A stretch of DNA of 54,629 bases from the NCBI RefSeq assembly GCF_025716945.1, contig NZ_JAOVZT010000006.1, forward strand, positions 20,113-74,741, written 5' to 3'. The notes beneath the pieces were generated by a model. The model had not been told where the DNA came from, searched no databases, and saw only the letters and a program-made list of their open reading frames with translations. The stretch comes from Geodermatophilus sp. YIM 151500 (GTDB lineage: Bacteria > Actinomycetota > Actinomycetes > Mycobacteriales > Geodermatophilaceae). The position numbers and the translations under genes are program-made. This document shows positions 8,240 to 16,776 of the stretch, piece by piece (position 1 is the first letter of the stretch; each line of letters starts with the position of its first letter).

Positions 8240-9652
8240 TCAGAGCGGTGGACGGCGGCGGCCGAAGCCGGTGGCCTGCTCGAACGCGTGCCCGACCTCG
8301 AGCAGCCGCCGGTCGGCCCGCGGCGCGGCGACCACCTGCAGCCCGACCGGCAGACCGTCGGGGGTGAAGCCGCCCGGTACCGAGAGCGCCGGGCACCCGG
8401 TGGCGGAGACGAGCGTGCAGGAGCGCATCCAGCCGAGGTAGTCGTGCTGCGGCACGCCGGCCACCTCGGTCGGGTACTCGACCTCGACGCGGAAGGGCAG
8501 CACCTGCGTGGTGGGGGCGAGCAGGACGTCGTAGCGCTCGAAGAACCCGACCACCTCCTCGAACAGCTTCGTGTGCGCCGCCTCCGCCCGGCCGATGTCG
8601 GCGCCCGAGAGCGCGGCACCGACCGAGGCGTTCCAGCGGATCGTCTCCTTGACCTTCTCCGGGCTGCGGCGCACCAGGTCGCCGTAGGAGGCCTCGAACG
8701 ACCAGGCGCGCAGCACGCCGAAGACCTCGTCGGCGAGCGAGAGATCGGGGCAGTCCTCGTCGACCACGGCGCCGAGCTTCTCGAACACGGCCGCCGACTC
8801 GGCGAGCACCGAGACGATGGTCGGGTCGACCGGCACCCGGCCGCCCAGGTCGGGGGCCCAGGCGACGCGCAGGCCGGTGAGGGAGGACTCCAGGGGAGGG
8901 GCGAAGACGGCGCCACCGTCCTGCAGCGAGATCGGCACCCGCCGGTCGGGCCCGGCGGTGGCCGACAGCTGCAGCGCCACGTCGGCGACCGTCCGGCCCA
9001 TCGGGCCCTGCACCGACAGCTGCGACCAGGCCAGCGTCGACGGCCAGGTCGGCACCCGCCCGGGTGTGGGACGCAGCCCGACCACGTTGCAGAAGGCGGC
9101 CGGGTTGCGCAGCGACCCGCCCATGTCGCTGCCCTCGGCGAGCGGCACCAGACCGGCGGCCAGGGCGGCGGCGGCGCCGCCGCTGGACCCGCCGGCCGAC
9201 AGGCCGTGCCGCCAGGGGTTGTGGGTGGCGCCGAAGACCGGGTTGAACGTGTTCGAGCCGGCCGCGAACTCGGGCACGTTGGTCTTGCCGACCCGGATCG
9301 CCCCGGCCGCCTTCAGCCGGGCGACCACCAGCTCGTCGCGCGCCGGCACGTCGTCCGCGTGCAGCGGGGACCCCCAGGTCGTCCGCATGCCGGCGGTGGC
9401 GTGGGTGTCCTTGTGGGCGACGGGCAGGCCGTGCAGCGGGCCGACGGTCTCGCCGGCGGCCAGCGCCGCGTCCGCGGCGTCCGCGGCCGCCCGCGCTCCC
9501 TCGGCGTCCAGCGTGACGATGGCGTTGAGGCCGGGGTTGACCGCCTCGATGCGGGTCAGGTGCGCCTCGAGCAGCTCGCGCGCCGACACCTCCCGCCGGC
9601 GGACGAGGGCGGCCAGCTCCGTCGCCGGCCGGAAGCACAGGTCGTCGCTCAC
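8240..9652 (-). CDS. Amidase (amidase-signature family)
   Basis: About 470 residues with the amidase-signature Ser-cisSer-Lys triad: lysine in GLPVAHKD (about residue 83), the Gly/Ser-rich stretch GLSAGGSSGGAAAALAAG, and the nucleophile serine in GSDMGGSLRNPAAFC, followed by GLRPTPGR. The family hydrolyses C-N amide bonds in small amides, aryl amides or, in GatA, glutaminyl-tRNA. There are no GatB/GatC genes here and the length is that of stand-alone amidases, so a catabolic amidase is likely. Start GTG 9652 (VSDDLCFRPA) fits the usual N-terminus; CACGCT lies 6 nt upstream. Its product does not overlap the phosphatase gene, whose stop is at 9667. Confidence 0.85.
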   Translation of the reverse strand: MSDDLCFRPATELAALVRRREVSARELLEAHLTRIEAVNPGLNAIVTLDAEGARAAADAADAALAAGETVGPLHGLPVAHKDTHATAGMRTTWGSPLHADDVPARDELVVARLKAAGAIRVGKTNVPEFAAGSNTFNPVFGATHNPWRHGLSAGGSSGGAAAALAAGLVPLAEGSDMGGSLRNPAAFCNVVGLRPTPGRVPTWPSTLAWSQLSVQGPMGRTVADVALQLSATAGPDRRVPISLQDGGAVFAPPLESSLTGLRVAWAPDLGGRVPVDPTIVSVLAESAAVFEKLGAVVDEDCPDLSLADEVFGVLRAWSFEASYGDLVRRSPEKVKETIRWNASVGAALSGADIGRAEAAHTKLFEEVVGFFERYDVLLAPTTQVLPFRVEVEYPTEVAGVPQHDYLGWMRSCTLVSATGCPALSVPGGFTPDGLPVGLQVVAAPRADRRLLEVGHAFEQATGFGRRRPPL

Positions 9653-9666
9653 GCCGCGAGCGTGCC

Positions 9667-12270
9667 CTACGCCGGGTCCGGCGGGACGGTCGGGGGCACC
9701 CGCTGCGGCCCGGCCTCGGGCGGCCGCGGCGCGTCCTGCCGGTGCAGGCGGACGGCGACCAGCGCGACGTCGTCCTCCGGGCGGCCGTGCACCAGCCGCT
9801 CGAGCACCTCGTCCAGCATTTCCTCCAGCGGCCGGTCGGCCAGCTCGATCAGCGCCTCGCGCAGCCGCACCATGCCGGCGTCGAGGTCGGCGTCGCGCCG
9901 CTCGATGAGCCCGTCGGTGTAGAGCAGCACCGTCGACCCGCGGTCGAGGGTCACCACGGACTCCTGCCGGTCGACCTCGGCGTCCACGCCGAGCAGCAGG
10001 TCGCCGGTCCAGGCGGCCAGCTCGGCGACGCTCCCGTCGGGATTGATCACCAGCGGGGGCAGGTGGCCGGCGTTCGCCCAACGCATGCGGGTCAGCCCGC
10101 GCCGGCGCTCGTCGTCGGTCTGCTCGAAGCGGGCGACCGCCGCCGTGGCCAGGGTGCGCAGCTGCAGGGTGGCCATGGAGGTGTCCAGGCCGCGCAGCAC
10201 CTCGACCGGGCCGGCGTCGCTGTAGGTGGCGATGCCGCGCAGCAGCCCCCGCAGCTGGCCCATCGCGGCCGCGGCGGCGGTGTCGTGGCCGACGACGTCG
10301 CCGATGACGAGCATCGTCGTACCGCCGGGCTGCAGGAAGGCGTCGTACCAGTCGCCGCCCACCCGGGCGGCCTCGGCCGCCGGCAGGTAGCGGACGGAGA
10401 TCTCCGCGTGGTCGGGCTCGGGCGGCTCGGTGAGCAGGCTCCGCTGCAGCCCCTCGGCGAGCTGCTGCTGCTCGGCGTACAGGCGGGCGTTATCCAGCGC
10501 CAGACCGGCGCGGTCGGCGACGTCCTGCGCGGTCGAGACGTCGTCCTCGGTGGGGGAGTGCCCGGCGGAGTAGAAGAGGGTGAGCAGCCCGACCGTGCGA
10601 CCGCGGGCACGGAGCGGGAGCGCCACCTCCGTCGCCGGCGCCAGCAGGCCCAGCAGGTCGCGGGCCTGGCCGGGTGGCAGCAGCTCCAGCACGGCGCCGC
10701 CGGAGAAGGTCGCCGGCTGCCCGGTGTGCAGCGCCCGCGCCACGGGTGCGGAGACGGGCATCGCGTCCATCCGCACGGCGGCGTAGCGGGCCAGCACCCG
10801 GCGCGCGGCCGGGTCGGCGTGCCAGTGGCCGACGTCGCGGGGCCGGCCGTCGGCGTCGACCAAGGTCACGATGCAGAAGTCGGCGAGCGCGGGCACAACC
10901 AGCCGCGGCAGGTGCGCCGTGGCCGCCTGCACGTCGAGGGTGCCCGCCAGCTCCGCGCTGACCTGGGCGAGCAACGCCAGGCGCTGCGCCGACCGCTCGG
11001 CCTGCTCCTGCACCCGCTTGCGCTCGGTGATCTCCAGGAAGTAGACGGCCAGCGCGCCGGGGGTCGGCCAGGCACGGACCTCGTACCAGCCGTCGAGCGG
11101 CGCGGGGTAGTAGGCGTCGAAGGCGACCGGTCGACCGGTCCGGACGGCGCCGCGGTAGTGGTCCTCGAACGGGCTGTTGACCGCGGCGGGGAAGGTCTCC
11201 CAGATGACCGCCCCGAGCAGTTCCTCGCGGGTGCGGCCCAGCAGCCGTTCGGCCTCGGCGTTGAGGTGGGTGAACCGCCAGTCGCGGTCGAGCTGGAAGA
11301 AGGCGGCCGGCATCGCCTCGAGCACCCGGGACACCTGCGCCTCGCCGGCGCGCTCCCCGGTCGTGTCGTAGGCGGCGCCGAGCACGCGCACCGCCCGCCC
11401 GTTCCCGTCGGCCAGCGCCCGGCCCCGCGCGTGCACCCACCGGGTCTCCCCGCCGGGCAGGACGACGCGGTACTCGGCGTCGTACTCGCCGCAGGCGTCG
11501 ATGCAGGTCTGCAGGGCCTCGGTGACGCGCGGCAGGTCGTCGGGGTGCAGCCGGTCGTTGAACGCCGCGATGGTGTGCTCGAAGGTGTCCGGGGTGTAGC
11601 CGAACATCTCGATGAGCCGGTCGTCCCAGAGGAGCTCCCCGGTGCGCAGGTCCCAGTCGAACGTGCCGATACCGGCCGAGTCGATGGCCAGGCTCCACCG
11701 CATCCGGTCGCCCTCGTACTCGCTGACCAGCGCGGAGAGCTCCAGCTCGGTCAGGACCGCGGCTGCCAGTTGGCGCAGCGTCGCCACGTCGGCGTCGGAC
11801 CAGTCGCGCGGCTCGGGGTCGAAGACGCACAGCGCGCCGACGACCAGGCCGGTCGACGTCCTCAGGGGCGTCCCGAGGTAGGCACCGACCTCCCCGGACC
11901 GCACCGGGGGCAGATCGCGGACGCGGTCGTCCTGCCCGGCGTCCCGCACGACCAGGGCCCCCGCGTCGGCGACCGCCGCGGTCACCGTGCACAACGACGT
12001 CTCGAGCGGCCCTTCGCTGCCGACGGCGTCCAGCGGCAACCCGGCGCCGCCGGCGACGAGCTGGGCGTCGTCGAGCAGCGAAACCTGCCCCGCGCGCGCG
12101 CCGAGGAGTCGTGTGGCGAGCTCGGCCAGCCGGTCGAGCGCGGGGGAGCTGCCGCCGCGGGGACGCAGCCGTCGGGCCTCGTGGCCGCGCGCCACATCGC
12201 GCTGCAGAGCCGCCGCCGCGCGGGCGCCCAGGGTGGCGCCACCGGCCGTCGCACTCACGGAGTAGTCCAC
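9667..12270 (-). CDS. GAF-PAS-PAS-GAF-SpoIIE protein serine phosphatase (RsbU-like)
   Basis: 867 residues, no transmembrane segment. Domain order by eye: GAF (about 45-175, with CTVTAAVADAGALVVRDA and GAYLGTPL), PAS with PAC (about 185-305, LLWDDRLIEMFGYTPD, LHPDD, YRVVLPGGETRWVHARG), second PAS (about 310-415), second GAF (about 430-595), and a PP2C-type SpoIIE domain (about 615-840) with RVGGDWYDAF, VIGDVVGHD, WANAGHLPP, LLYTDGLIERR and EDDVALVAVRL metal-binding and core motifs. Family knowledge: such proteins sense signals and dephosphorylate anti-anti-sigma factors in partner-switching stress responses. No kinase or STAS partner is encoded nearby, so it acts in trans. GTG start at 12270 has AGGAAGG just upstream. 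The extreme C-terminus is proline-rich. Confidence 0.9.
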   Translation of the reverse strand: MDYSVSATAGGATLGARAAAALQRDVARGHEARRLRPRGGSSPALDRLAELATRLLGARAGQVSLLDDAQLVAGGAGLPLDAVGSEGPLETSLCTVTAAVADAGALVVRDAGQDDRVRDLPPVRSGEVGAYLGTPLRTSTGLVVGALCVFDPEPRDWSDADVATLRQLAAAVLTELELSALVSEYEGDRMRWSLAIDSAGIGTFDWDLRTGELLWDDRLIEMFGYTPDTFEHTIAAFNDRLHPDDLPRVTEALQTCIDACGEYDAEYRVVLPGGETRWVHARGRALADGNGRAVRVLGAAYDTTGERAGEAQVSRVLEAMPAAFFQLDRDWRFTHLNAEAERLLGRTREELLGAVIWETFPAAVNSPFEDHYRGAVRTGRPVAFDAYYPAPLDGWYEVRAWPTPGALAVYFLEITERKRVQEQAERSAQRLALLAQVSAELAGTLDVQAATAHLPRLVVPALADFCIVTLVDADGRPRDVGHWHADPAARRVLARYAAVRMDAMPVSAPVARALHTGQPATFSGGAVLELLPPGQARDLLGLLAPATEVALPLRARGRTVGLLTLFYSAGHSPTEDDVSTAQDVADRAGLALDNARLYAEQQQLAEGLQRSLLTEPPEPDHAEISVRYLPAAEAARVGGDWYDAFLQPGGTTMLVIGDVVGHDTAAAAAMGQLRGLLRGIATYSDAGPVEVLRGLDTSMATLQLRTLATAAVARFEQTDDERRRGLTRMRWANAGHLPPLVINPDGSVAELAAWTGDLLLGVDAEVDRQESVVTLDRGSTVLLYTDGLIERRDADLDAGMVRLREALIELADRPLEEMLDEVLERLVHGRPEDDVALVAVRLHRQDAPRPPEAGPQRVPPTVPPDPA

Positions 12271-12419
12271 CGAGCCTTCCTGCCCGGCGAACGGCCGGGG
12301 TACGCGGGCGGGGACCGGAGGGTTACCGGTCGCACCGCCCGGGACCTGCTTTATGTCACGTCCTGTCTGCCGTGCGCAACGAATCCGGTGCAGATCACGT
12401 CCCCGGCGTCACCCGGACG
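12271..12419. other. Intergenic region between phosphatase start and yaaA stop
   Basis: 149 bp. Contains the AGGAAGG ribosome-binding site for the phosphatase gene and no convincing hairpin or promoter hexamer pair that I can defend. Confidence 0.4.
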
Positions 12420-13169
12420 TCAGGGGACCGGGACGACGAGGGTGAGGCGGGACCCGCCCGGGTGTTCCACGTGCAACCCCGCCCGGCGCAGCAGCGCCCG
12501 CAGCCGGACGACGCCGTCCGGCTCGCCGGTCGTGGTCGCGAGCAGCCGGGCGAGCCGGCCCTTGTGCGCCTTGCTCGCGTGGCTGACCACCGTGCGCGAG
12601 CCGTCCGCGCGCTCGCCGAGCACCTGCACGGTGACCGCCTCCGGCAGCGGCGCCAGCTCGGCGTAGGACCCGCTGCGCAGGTCGACGACGAGCCCGTCGA
12701 CGCCGGCCAGCACGGGCGAGAGGGCCGGCCGCCACAGGGTTCGCAGGGTGGGCTGCCCGGGCAGGGTCGACCCGGCCGAGAGCCGGTAGGCGGGGATGGG
12801 GTCGTCGGCGCGGACCAGGCCGAACAGCGCCGAGGCGATGGCCAGCCGACGGCCGGCGCGCGACCGCTGGGCGCGGGTCATGGACCGGACGTCGAGCGCG
12901 TCGTACAGCACGCCCGTGTAGCGCTCCACCGCCGGCCGGGTGGGACTGGTGAGGAGGGTGGCGTTGCGCGCGATCTCGCCGTCCTGGGCGGGGGACAGGC
13001 CGAGCGCCCGGCGGGACGCCGGGACGTCGTCCGCGAGCCCGACCAGGGACTCCGCCAGGGGCGCCCGGACGGCGGTCAACGTGTCGGCGGCCGTGAGGCC
13101 GGAGAGGTCGAGCGGGCTGCCCTCCCCGCCGGCGGCCTTGGTCTCCGACGGAGGCAGCAGCACGAGCAC
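12420..13169 (-). CDS. yaaA: YaaA family peroxide stress protein (DUF328/UPF0246)
   Basis: 249 residues beginning with the family hallmark LVLLPPSETK. Other conserved blocks are RYTGVLYDALD, IASALFGLVRADDPIPAYRLSAGSTLPG, LRTLWRPAL, VVDLRSGSYA and VVSHASKAHKGRLARLLA. Family knowledge: YaaA lowers free intracellular iron under H2O2 stress in E. coli and has a DNA-binding-like fold; the biochemistry is not settled. The start is GTG 13169; a second in-frame GTG at 13163 is possible. A much longer open frame runs antisense through the neighbouring fdhA but has no start or family support. Divergent from fdhA. Confidence 0.88.
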   Translation of the reverse strand: MLVLLPPSETKAAGGEGSPLDLSGLTAADTLTAVRAPLAESLVGLADDVPASRRALGLSPAQDGEIARNATLLTSPTRPAVERYTGVLYDALDVRSMTRAQRSRAGRRLAIASALFGLVRADDPIPAYRLSAGSTLPGQPTLRTLWRPALSPVLAGVDGLVVDLRSGSYAELAPLPEAVTVQVLGERADGSRTVVSHASKAHKGRLARLLATTTGEPDGVVRLRALLRRAGLHVEHPGGSRLTLVVPVP

Positions 13170-13517
13170 GGCGGGCCACGCTACGTGTCCGGCCGACGCG
13201 AGGTCGGTGGTCACCGTTGCGGCGACGTTGCACACCCTTGACCAGCGCTCGCGCGCGGTTGTGAGCTGCAGCACACGGAGGCCCGTCGAGCAGAGGGGGT
13301 GCCGCCATGGACGCCGTCCGCACCCGTCGTCCCGCCGCCCCCCGTGCCCGGCCTCCGCACCTGCCGACCGCGGTGTCCCGGTGCCACCCGCCCGTCGCCG
13401 TGCCGCCGGGGACGTCGGTCGACCGGTTCGTCGAGGTGTCCGCGCCCGTGGGCGCGGCCGAAGCGTCGCGGCGACGGGGCCGCGGGCGCTGAGATCGCAG
13501 GAGAGACAGGGGGCACG
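13170..13517. other. Divergent intergenic region yaaA / fdhA
   Basis: 348 bp shared by two divergent genes. It holds a TTGACC hexamer at 13238-13243 without a convincing -10 partner. An ATG-initiated 61-codon frame (13307-13492) follows a GAGGGGGT stretch; its product is Arg/Pro-rich and resembles no family I know. The fdhA ribosome-binding site (AGGGGG about 13507-13512) is at the right edge. Nothing else is evident. Confidence 0.4.
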
Positions 13518-14738
13518 GTGGCAGGCAACAAGGCTGTGAAGTACATGGGCGCGGGCAAGGTCGAGGTGGCCGATCTCGACTACCCGAAGCTGGAACTGCA
13601 GGACGGCCCGGGGGTCAATCCCGCGAACGTCGGCCGGCAGACGCCGCACGGCGTGATCCTCAAGACGGTCAGCACCAACATCTGCGGCAGCGACCAGCAC
13701 ATGGTCCGCGGCCGCACGACCGCCCCCGAGGGCCTCGTGCTCGGCCACGAGATCACCGGCGAGATCGTCGAGAAGGGCCGGGACGTCGAGTTCCTCGAGG
13801 TCGGCGACATCGTCAGCGTGCCGTTCAACATCGCCTGCGGCCGCTGTCGCAACTGCAAGGAGGGCAAGACCGGGATCTGCCTGAACGTCAACCCCGACCG
13901 CCCCGGCTCGGCGTACGGCTACGTCGACATGGGCGGCTGGACCGGCGGCCAGGCGGAGTACGTCATGGTGCCCTATGCGGACTGGAACTGCCTGAAGTTC
14001 CCCGACCGGGACCAGGCGCTGGAGAAGATCCGCGACCTCACGATGCTCTCGGACATCTTCCCGACCGGCTACCACGGCTGCTACACCGCCGGGGTCACCA
14101 CCGGGTCGACGGTCTACATCGCCGGTGCCGGCCCGGTCGGCCTGGCCGCGGCGGCGTCCGCGCAGCTGCTGGGCGCCGCGGTGGTCATCGTCGGCGACCT
14201 GGTCGAGGACCGGCTGGCGCAGGCCCGCAGCTTCGGCTGCGAGACCGTCGACGTCTCGAAGGGCGACCCGAAGGACCAGATCGAGCAACTGCTCGGCGTC
14301 CCCGAGGTCGACTGCGGCGTGGATGCGGTGGGCTTCGAGGCGCGCGGGCACGGTCCGGGCTCGGGGCAGGAGGCGCCGGCGACCGTGCTCAACTCCCTGA
14401 TGGACATCACGCGCGCCGGCGGGGCGCTGGGCATCCCCGGCCTGTACGTGACCGGTGACCCGGGCGGCATCGACGAGGCCGCCAAGGTCGGAGCGCTGTC
14501 GATCCGGCTGGGCCTGGGCTGGGCGAAGTCGCACTCCTTCACCACCGGCCAGTGCCCGGTGATGCGGTACCACCGCGGCCTGATGATGGCGATCCTGCAC
14601 GACAAGGTGCAGATCGCGAAGGCGGTCAATGCCACGGTGATCCCGCTGGAGGAGGCGCCGCGGGGCTACCAGGAGTTCGACCAGGGCGCGGCGAAGAAGT
14701 ACGTGCTCGACCCGCACGGCATGGTGGGCGCCGCCTGA
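13518..14738 (+). CDS. fdhA: Glutathione-independent formaldehyde dehydrogenase (zinc MDR family)
   Basis: Oxidises formaldehyde to formate with tightly bound NAD+ and no thiol cofactor. 406 residues, the size of Pseudomonas putida FDH. Catalytic zinc ligands are visible in NICGSDQHM (Cys56) and GHEITGE (His77), with a later Asp in MLSDIFPTGYHG. The structural zinc lobe is C107, C110, C113 and C121 (CGRCRNCKEGKTGIC). The dinucleotide fold is GAGPVGLAAAASAQLLGA. The long insertion and closing HGMVGA are typical of FdhA rather than class III alcohol dehydrogenase. GTG 13518 is preceded by a purine-rich AGGAGAGACAGGGGG. A detoxification role is likely, with no C1-pathway genes alongside. Convergent with the radical SAM gene. 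Confidence 0.93.
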   Translation: MAGNKAVKYMGAGKVEVADLDYPKLELQDGPGVNPANVGRQTPHGVILKTVSTNICGSDQHMVRGRTTAPEGLVLGHEITGEIVEKGRDVEFLEVGDIVSVPFNIACGRCRNCKEGKTGICLNVNPDRPGSAYGYVDMGGWTGGQAEYVMVPYADWNCLKFPDRDQALEKIRDLTMLSDIFPTGYHGCYTAGVTTGSTVYIAGAGPVGLAAAASAQLLGAAVVIVGDLVEDRLAQARSFGCETVDVSKGDPKDQIEQLLGVPEVDCGVDAVGFEARGHGPGSGQEAPATVLNSLMDITRAGGALGIPGLYVTGDPGGIDEAAKVGALSIRLGLGWAKSHSFTTGQCPVMRYHRGLMMAILHDKVQIAKAVNATVIPLEEAPRGYQEFDQGAAKKYVLDPHGMVGAA

Positions 14739-14739
14739 C

Positions 14740-14820
14740 AGAAGACCCTTCGCCCCACCGGCCCTCTCGCAGGGGCCCGCCGCGAGCTCGCGAGCGGCGG
14801 GGGCAGGGGGGTCCTTCGAG
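14740..14820. repeat. Intergenic dyad element, copy C
   Basis: Starts 2 nt after the fdhA stop with GAAGACCCTTCGCCCC and closes with GGGGGTCCTTC. The inner stem is CCCGCCGC/GCGGCGGG around a GCGAGCTCGC palindrome. It lies between two convergent genes, so it would serve both as a terminator. Confidence 0.6.
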
Positions 14821-14838
14821 GGGGCGAGGGGTCCTCCG

Positions 14839-15951
14839 TCAGGTCCAGTAGAGCAGGCGGGCGCCGGGCAGGCGCTCGGCGACCGCCCGCTCGAACCAGC
14901 CGCGCAGCTGCGCCATCGTCTCCCTCGGGTAGACGTGCTTGACCGCGCCGAACCTGCCGCGCTTCGCCGTCCGGTTCGCCTCGTCCATCTCCAGCTTGGT
15001 CCGCGGGTACCAGTCGAGCAGCGTCGCCTTGCTGCCCGGGGTGAACCGGTGGGTGATGCACTCGACCGTGAGGTCGGCGTCCCCCGCGGCCTCGCGGACG
15101 CCGTCGAGCAGGTCGGCGTACTCCTCGCGCCAGCCGTCGACCGGGATGATCGGTGCGATGGTCACGCCGACCGGGTAGCCGGCGGCGGCGACAGCCCCCA
15201 GCGCGGCGAGCCGGCCCGCGACCGGGCTGGTACCGCCCTCGAAGCGGCGGGCGACCGTGGCCGCGTTCACCGAGAAGCGCAGCCGGGTCCGCCCGCCGTG
15301 CGGCAGGGTGAGCAGGTCGGCGACGTCGTCGAACTTCGTGGTCGCCCGCAGCTGCACCGGCCCGGCCCAGTCGTGCGTGCCGACGTGGGTGATCGCGGCC
15401 GCCAGGCCGCCGGTGAGGTGCTCGATGGCCAGCGGGTCGGTGTAGCAGGACGCCTCGAACGTCGTCCCCTCCCCGCCGCGCTCGAGCGTGCCGGAGGTGA
15501 CCGAGCCGCGCCCGACGTAGCCGTCGAGCCCGCTCAGCACCTCGTCGAGGTCGGCGAACACCCGGGTGATCGGCGGCCCGGAGAGCGAGCCGGCGAGGTA
15601 GCAGTACTGGCAGTGCGCCGGGCAGCCCTCGGCCAGGTCGAACCGCCAATCGGCCGACGGGGGGATCGGCTGCAGCTTCCTCTTGGAGGGTGCGCCGACG
15701 ACGACGGCCATCGTGTCCTTGGCGCGCATGAACGCGGCGCGGTCACCGTCGCCGCGGAGGTTGGGCAGCCGGTCGCCCGCCAGCAGCTCGACGTCCTGGA
15801 CGCCGGCCGTCTCGAGGCGGGCCAGGATCCGCTGCCCGTGCGGGCGCTCGGCGGCCGAGCGGGTGACCAGCACGCGCTTCGGCGTCCAGAGCCGGGTCGG
15901 CGGAGGAGCGACGGGGGTGGGGGACGGGGGAGCGGCGAGCGCGATGGGCAT
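14839..15951 (-). CDS. Spore-photoproduct-lyase-family radical SAM protein
   Basis: About 370 residues. The radical SAM cluster motif is CPAHCQYC (CX3CX2C, about residues 109-117) within GCPAHCQYCYLAG, matching the GCxxHCxYCYL signature of spore photoproduct lyases rather than the CX3CX2C of generic AdoMet radicals alone. Further SPL-like features are the N-terminal RVLVTRSA and downstream SVNAATVARRFEGGT and ITHRFTPGSK blocks. SPL splits the 5-thyminyl-dihydrothymine UV lesion in spores; this actinobacterial subfamily occurs in organisms that do not form endospores, and its lesion or substrate is unproven. The frame is open to ATG 16050, but those extra codons are lower in GC and overlap a dyad (15985-15998), so I choose ATG 15951, which follows CAGGTGGTG. 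Confidence 0.8.
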   Translation of the reverse strand: MPIALAAPPSPTPVAPPPTRLWTPKRVLVTRSAAERPHGQRILARLETAGVQDVELLAGDRLPNLRGDGDRAAFMRAKDTMAVVVGAPSKRKLQPIPPSADWRFDLAEGCPAHCQYCYLAGSLSGPPITRVFADLDEVLSGLDGYVGRGSVTSGTLERGGEGTTFEASCYTDPLAIEHLTGGLAAAITHVGTHDWAGPVQLRATTKFDDVADLLTLPHGGRTRLRFSVNAATVARRFEGGTSPVAGRLAALGAVAAAGYPVGVTIAPIIPVDGWREEYADLLDGVREAAGDADLTVECITHRFTPGSKATLLDWYPRTKLEMDEANRTAKRGRFGAVKHVYPRETMAQLRGWFERAVAERLPGARLLYWT

Positions 15952-15984
15952 CACCACCTGCAACGACGCCGGCATCCGGTGTCT

Positions 15985-15998
15985 TCCGACGAGTCGGA
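15985..15998. promoter_or_regulatory. Dyad TCCGAC-GA-GTCGGA upstream of the SPL-like gene
   Basis: Six-base inverted repeat in the 120-bp stretch between the SPL-like gene and the ATPase pseudogene. It is not the actinobacterial LexA box (TCGAAC-N4-GTTCGA). A candidate operator only. Confidence 0.35.
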
Positions 15999-16073
15999 TA
16001 CGTCCCATGGCCGAGATCAACTCGTCTATCGCCGTGCAACGCAAGCCCATGCACGCACCGATGAAGTTTGATC

Positions 16074-16650
16074 GTGGATCCGGTCCTCGACCCGTTCAGG
16101 CCGGGCGCCGGTCGTCGTCTTTCTGTTCTCGCCGTAGGGAGTCGACCCTCAACGCCTTCGACGTAGGTCGGAGACGCGCCGAGGAGTACGGGAGGGCGAG
16201 CGCAGCTGGATCCTCAACGGTCTCCGCGGCGTGGGCAAGACGGTCCTGCTCATCGAACTGCTGAGCCGGGCCAGCGAGCGGCGTTGGATCACGGCGAAGG
16301 TCGGTGCCAGTGCAGGGTTCCCCGTGGTGCTCGGCCAAGCGCTCGTCAAGGCGATGCGCACCGCCACCGGACGTCATCCCGAAGGGCGACTCCGCCGGCT
16401 CCTCGGAGTGCTCAAGTCCTTCGCGCTCACGATCGATCCCACTGGAGCCGTAGGCGTCGGCGCCGATGTCGAGCCCCTCGGTGATCGAGCGGACACGAGA
16501 GAACGTGCGGACGACCTCGCAGACCTCTGCGAACCTGCCGGCTCGCGAGCGGGGCGTCGAGTGGGACCCCCGAGGGGCTGGCTGCTGCCCTGTCGACAGC
16601 TCGTGGATACCCGTACGTCGTGGATGACCCGGCTACGGGCTTCGACCCTC
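16074..16650 (+). pseudogene. Decayed paralogue of the AAA ATPase at 86-1276
   Basis: Pieces of the ATPase can be read in order but in different frames. VDPVLDPFRPGAGRR from GTG 16074 matches MDPVRNPYAPGAGQR. After a shift comes ESTLNAFDV (about 16138), matching DAELSAFDV. After a further shift about 16190 comes GERSWILNGLRGVGKTVLL, which contains an intact Walker A. The third piece runs through GRHPEGRLRRLLGVLKSFAL to about 16540. Homology resumes near 16575 with LAAALSTARGYPYVVD, equivalent to residues 261-277 of the intact copy. Residues around 165-260, including Walker B, are deleted and the C-terminal third is missing. At least three disruptions mean no functional product. GC content is lower than in neighbouring genes. 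Confidence 0.8.
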
Positions 16651-16776
16651 GACCGAGTCCGCCCGTCGTGCTGATCGGTTTCGCCGCCGTGTTCGCCGCC
16701 ACCATCTCGGGGTGCTGCGGCGGCCGGCGTTGCCGACAGCCGCGCAGGACACCCTCGTCGGCGCCGGGAATCTACT
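16651..16776. other. Intergenic remnant
   Basis: 126 bp between the pseudogene remnant and the hydrolase stop. Open frames here have no start, family similarity or ribosome-binding site. Probably residual pseudogene DNA. Confidence 0.4.

Noticed and set aside
13307-13492. 61-codon ATG frame upstream of fdhA
   Set aside because: A purine-rich stretch precedes it, but the product is Arg/Pro-rich and unlike any family; kept only as a note in the intergenic entry.
13173-14717. Upstream extension of the yaaA frame through fdhA (would give 765 codons)
   Set aside because: The extra part is antisense to fdhA and lacks family similarity; YaaA proteins are about 250 residues and start at LVLLPPSETK.
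15952-16050. Longer start (ATG 16050) for the SPL-like protein
   Set aside because: The added codons have lower GC, include a dyad and lack a ribosome-binding site; the family N-terminus fits the later ATG.
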